A stretch of 64,000 bases of DNA from Agreia sp. VKM Ac-1783 (GTDB lineage Bacteria; Actinomycetota; Actinomycetes; Actinomycetales; Microbacteriaceae), in the NCBI RefSeq assembly GCF_900177765.1, contig NZ_FXWI01000003.1:858720-922719 (forward strand), written 5' to 3'. A program made the position numbers and the translations under genes. Of this stretch, positions 61,217-64,000 are shown piece by piece. The notes under the pieces are model-generated. The model had not been told where the DNA came from, searched no databases, and saw only the letters and a program-made list of their open reading frames with translations. Each line of letters begins with the position of its first letter. Position 1 is the stretch's first letter.

Positions 61217-63811
61217 ATGACCGTGACTCTGCCCGAAGCCCCCGACAGCGACGACGCCGTCACGTCGGGCGACGAAGGCGAGCGCGCTTCTCTGCTGTCG
61301 CTCCTGCCCGAGAAATTCGACGAAGACACGGTTTTCAGTGCCTTCGAGACGTGGGCGAGTTCGCGGGGCATCACGCTGTATCCCGCTCAAGAAGAGGCGG
61401 TCATCGAGATCGTCTCCGGTGCGAACGTGATTCTCTCCACGCCCACGGGCACCGGAAAGTCGCTCGTCGCGATCGGGGCTCATGCCGCCGCCATCGTGCG
61501 CGGGCAGAGGAGTTACTACACGGCTCCGATCAAGGCCCTCGTGAGCGAGAAGTTCTTCGCCCTGGTCGATGTCTTCGGTGCGGCGAACGTGGGCATGGTC
61601 ACGGGCGACTCGTCGGTGAATCCGGATGCACCCATCATCTGCTGCACGGCCGAGATCCTGGCGAATCTCGCGCTGCGCCATGGTGCCGACACCGACGTCG
61701 GGCAGGTGGTCATGGACGAGTTCCACTTCTACTCCGACCCCGAACGCGGCTGGGCCTGGCAGGTTCCACTGCTCACCCTCCCCGGAGTGCAGTTCGTGTT
61801 GATGTCGGCCACCCTCGGCGATGTGACCTGGCTCGCAAAAGACCTCACGGCTCGAACCGATCGTGAGACCGCCGTGGTCACGGGTGTCGAGCGGCCTGTT
61901 CCTCTGCACTACTACTACGCGACGACGCCCGTTCAAGAAACGGTCGAGGAGCTGCTCGAGACTCATCAGGCGCCCGTCTACATCGTGCACTTCTCGCAAC
62001 TCGCGGCCCTCGAGCGTGCGCAGGCACTCACCAGCATCCGGGTCGCGACTCGCGAACAGCGCGACGAGATAGCCGAGGTCATCGGTGGGTTCCGCTTCAC
62101 CACGGCCTTCGGCAAGACGCTCAACAGGCTGATCCGGTCGGGCATCGGAGTGCACCACGCCGGCATGCTGCCCAAGTATCGTCGCCTCGTCGAGCAGCTC
62201 GCCCAGCAGGGTCTTCTGCGCGTCATCTGCGGAACAGACACGCTCGGTGTCGGCATCAACGTTCCCATTCGCACCGTGCTGCTCACGGCGCTCACGAAAT
62301 TCGACGGCGTGCGGATGCGCCAGCTCAACGCCCGGGAATTCCACCAGATAGCGGGTCGCGCCGGTCGCGCCGGCTACGACACCGCCGGAACGGTCGTGGT
62401 GCAGGCCCCGGAGCATGAGACCGAGAATCTGAAGGCGATCGCGAAGGCGGGCGACGATCCCAAGAAGAAACGCAAGATCGTCAAGAAGCGTGCACCCGAG
62501 GGCTTCGTCTCGTGGGGCGAGCCCAGTTTCTTGCGGCTCGTCGACGCGGAGCCCGAGACTCTGTCGTCGAGCATGCAGGTGAGCCACTCGATGGTTCTCA
62601 ACGTCATCGCCCGCGAGGGTGACGCCTTCACCGAGTTCAGGCAGCTCATCGAGACGAGTCATGAGCCCCGCGCGAAACAGCTCGCGCACCTGCGACAGGC
62701 GCTGGCCATCTACCGAACTCTCCGCACGGCCGAGGTCGTGACCCAGGTGCCGCAACCGGGTGGCGGGCCCGATCGCATCCGGCTCACCGTCGATCTGCAG
62801 CCCAGTTTTGCGCTCAACCAGCCGCTGTCGCCGTTCGCGCTCGCGGTCTTCGATCTGCTCGACGAAGATAGCGACACGTATGTGCTCGACATGATCTCGG
62901 TGGTCGAATCGACGCTCGAGAACCCCCGGCCCGTTCTCTCGGCGCAACAGTTCTTGGCCCGGGGCGAGGCCGTGGCCTCGATGAAGTCCGAGGGCATCGA
63001 GTACGAACAACGCATGGAACTGCTCGAGCAGGTGACCTGGCCGATGCCGCTCGAGCAGCTGCTCGGCGAGGCCTTCGAGGTGTACAGCGCTTCGCAACCA
63101 TGGATCGGGGACTTCGAGTTGAAGCCCAAGTCTGTGGTGCGCGATCTCTATGAGAGAGCGATGACGTTCGGTGACTTCATCAACTTCTACAAGCTCTCCC
63201 GCTCCGAGGGCCTGGTCCTGCGCTACCTGTCCGACGCGTTCCGCGCGGCAAGGCAGACCATCCCCGACGAGGCGAAGACCGAAGAACTTCACGATCTCAT
63301 CGAGTGGCTCGGAGAACTCGTGCGCCAGGTCGACTCGAGTCTGCTCGACGAGTGGGAAGAGCTGATCAACCCGAGTGACGATGGCGGGAGTGTCGAGAAT
63401 CCGGGCATCGTGCCTCCGGCGCCGCGACTTCTCACCTCGAACACGCGTGCCTTCCGCATCCTCGTGCGCAACGAGATGTTCCGCCGGGTTCAACTCGCCG
63501 CCCTCGAGAACTACGAAGCCCTCGGTGAAATGGATGCCACGTCAGGTTTCGACGCGAACGCCTGGGCTCATGCCATGGACGACTACTTCGACGAGCACGA
63601 CGAACTGCTCACGGGTGCGGATGCGCGCAGCGCCGCGATGCTCATCATCGACGAGCGGCCGGGGGAGTGGTCGGTGCGCCAGATCTTTGACGATCCCGCC
63701 GGCGATCACGACTTCGGCATCTCCGCCACGGTCGATCTCGCGGAATCGAACGAACAGGGCGTTGCCGTCGTTCGCGTAACCGCGATCGACAACAGCCCCC
63801 GCGTTCCCTGA
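61217..63811 (+). CDS. DUF3516 Ski2-like DEAD/DEAH helicase
   Basis: An 864-aa SF2 helicase: Walker A STPTGTGKSLVAIG, motif Ia YYTAPIKALVSEKF, DEFH box VVMDEFHFYSDPERG, motif III LMSATLGDV, motif V GTDTLGVGINVP, motif VI QIAGRAGRAG. The C-terminal 400 residues match DUF3516, an actinobacterial extension. RNA-directed activity is likely by the Ski2 relation. Divergent from the mutasome operon. Confidence 0.9.
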   Translation: MTVTLPEAPDSDDAVTSGDEGERASLLSLLPEKFDEDTVFSAFETWASSRGITLYPAQEEAVIEIVSGANVILSTPTGTGKSLVAIGAHAAAIVRGQRSYYTAPIKALVSEKFFALVDVFGAANVGMVTGDSSVNPDAPIICCTAEILANLALRHGADTDVGQVVMDEFHFYSDPERGWAWQVPLLTLPGVQFVLMSATLGDVTWLAKDLTARTDRETAVVTGVERPVPLHYYYATTPVQETVEELLETHQAPVYIVHFSQLAALERAQALTSIRVATREQRDEIAEVIGGFRFTTAFGKTLNRLIRSGIGVHHAGMLPKYRRLVEQLAQQGLLRVICGTDTLGVGINVPIRTVLLTALTKFDGVRMRQLNAREFHQIAGRAGRAGYDTAGTVVVQAPEHETENLKAIAKAGDDPKKKRKIVKKRAPEGFVSWGEPSFLRLVDAEPETLSSSMQVSHSMVLNVIAREGDAFTEFRQLIETSHEPRAKQLAHLRQALAIYRTLRTAEVVTQVPQPGGGPDRIRLTVDLQPSFALNQPLSPFALAVFDLLDEDSDTYVLDMISVVESTLENPRPVLSAQQFLARGEAVASMKSEGIEYEQRMELLEQVTWPMPLEQLLGEAFEVYSASQPWIGDFELKPKSVVRDLYERAMTFGDFINFYKLSRSEGLVLRYLSDAFRAARQTIPDEAKTEELHDLIEWLGELVRQVDSSLLDEWEELINPSDDGGSVENPGIVPPAPRLLTSNTRAFRILVRNEMFRRVQLAALENYEALGEMDATSGFDANAWAHAMDDYFDEHDELLTGADARSAAMLIIDERPGEWSVRQIFDDPAGDHDFGISATVDLAESNEQGVAVVRVTAIDNSPRVP

Positions 63812-63833
63812 GCTCGTCGTTCTCGGCCCCTGT

Positions 63834-63872
63834 CGTTCGCCGGGCCTGTCGTTGCCTGAGCCTGTCGAAGGG
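63834..63872. repeat. Intergenic palindromic (REP-like) repeat
   Basis: Three staggered CCTGTCG units end in CCTGAGCCTGTCGAAGGG (63855-63872), whose reverse complement is found exactly at 30001-30018 inside fbiC. It lies after the helicase gene, the usual place for such elements. Confidence 0.75.
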
Positions 63873-63932
63873 CGCCACTTCCGCGGAATTCGGCGGATGC
63901 TAGCCGCGACACGCCCGGGCTGCACGCCGGTT

Positions 63933-63961
63933 TTGACGGTCGCAGAATCTGCCCGTAATGT
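63933..63961 (+). promoter_or_regulatory. Near-consensus housekeeping promoter at the right edge
   Basis: TTGACG, 17 bp, TAATGT. The -35 has five of six consensus bases and the spacing is optimal. The 40 bases after it contain no start codon with ribosome site, so it most likely drives a gene or stable RNA just outside the window. The rest of 63873-64000 shows nothing else. Confidence 0.7.
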
Positions 63962-64000
63962 TTTCTCTTGTCACCCCACAGGTTCGGAAAGCCGAAGAGC

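Noticed and set aside
1..64000. CRISPR arrays, intact transposases and IS ends
   Set aside because: No regularly spaced direct repeats, no transposase domain and no terminal inverted repeats with target duplications were found on reading both strands.

Overview
The window is one contiguous piece of a high-GC actinobacterial chromosome, most like a member of the Microbacteriaceae. Support for that placement: the SOS box has the actinobacterial form (TCGAA-N6-TTCGA), there is a complete ImuA'/ImuB/DnaE2 mutasome, an FbiC-type F420 gene, a DUF3516 helicase, ATGA-type coupling throughout, and a core order of mscL, fmdB, 5-formyl-THF cyclo-ligase, galU, GNAT and tRNA-Ala. The assignment rests on gene content; no rRNA is present.

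Region 1 (1-12.3 kb) is a lower-GC accessory island with a defence character, and it runs off the left edge. It holds a Gabija system (gajA truncated by the window, gajB complete), then a tight three-gene operon of a radical SAM/SPASM protein, a thymidylate-kinase-like P-loop kinase and an EEP-fold nuclease/phosphatase. After these come a solitary protein with a Schlafen/AlbA_2-like N-terminus and a 946-aa protein fusing a PD-(D/E)XK nuclease to a NACHT NTPase (a bacterial NLR-like defence protein). Between them are serine-recombinase-tail helix-turn-helix remnants. The right border (11.4-12.3 kb) is decayed DNA that includes a degraded second copy of the DUF1801 gene found intact at 14.4 kb. 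The radical SAM-kinase-EEP operon is the best candidate here for an undescribed immune or nucleotide-modifying system.

Region 2 (12.3-26.8 kb) is chromosomal and metabolic: dienelactone hydrolase, AhpD-like protein, lipoprotein and DUF1801 protein, then a long co-directional locus of HAD phosphatase, PhnD-PhnC-PhnE-PhnE transporter, RpiR regulator, GH92 mannosidase, GT4 glycosyltransferase and acyltransferase. No C-P lyase is present, so the transported ligand is probably a phosphorylated sugar or phosphonate linked to glycoside metabolism.

Region 3 (26.8-44.3 kb) has a Baeyer-Villiger-type monooxygenase translationally coupled to fbiC. The CofH half of this FbiC has lost the radical-SAM cysteine motif, and its inter-domain linker carries a dispersed palindromic repeat. 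An amino-acid ABC transporter, DUF817, CsbD, an acyl-CoA dehydrogenase / PIG-L-methyltransferase / GT2 operon, an LLM oxidoreductase and a 1262-aa SF1-helicase-like protein with both ATPase motifs destroyed follow.

Region 4 (44.3-64 kb) is core: mscL to tRNA-Ala(CGC), a decayed M20 peptidase tail hidden in the tRNA terminator region, a baeRF/Rv2629-like protein, a MoxR/VWA pair, an SGNH hydrolase, a Nei/Fpg glycosylase, the LexA-controlled imuA-imuB-dnaE2 operon, a DUF3516 helicase, and a near-consensus sigma-70-type promoter reading off the right end.
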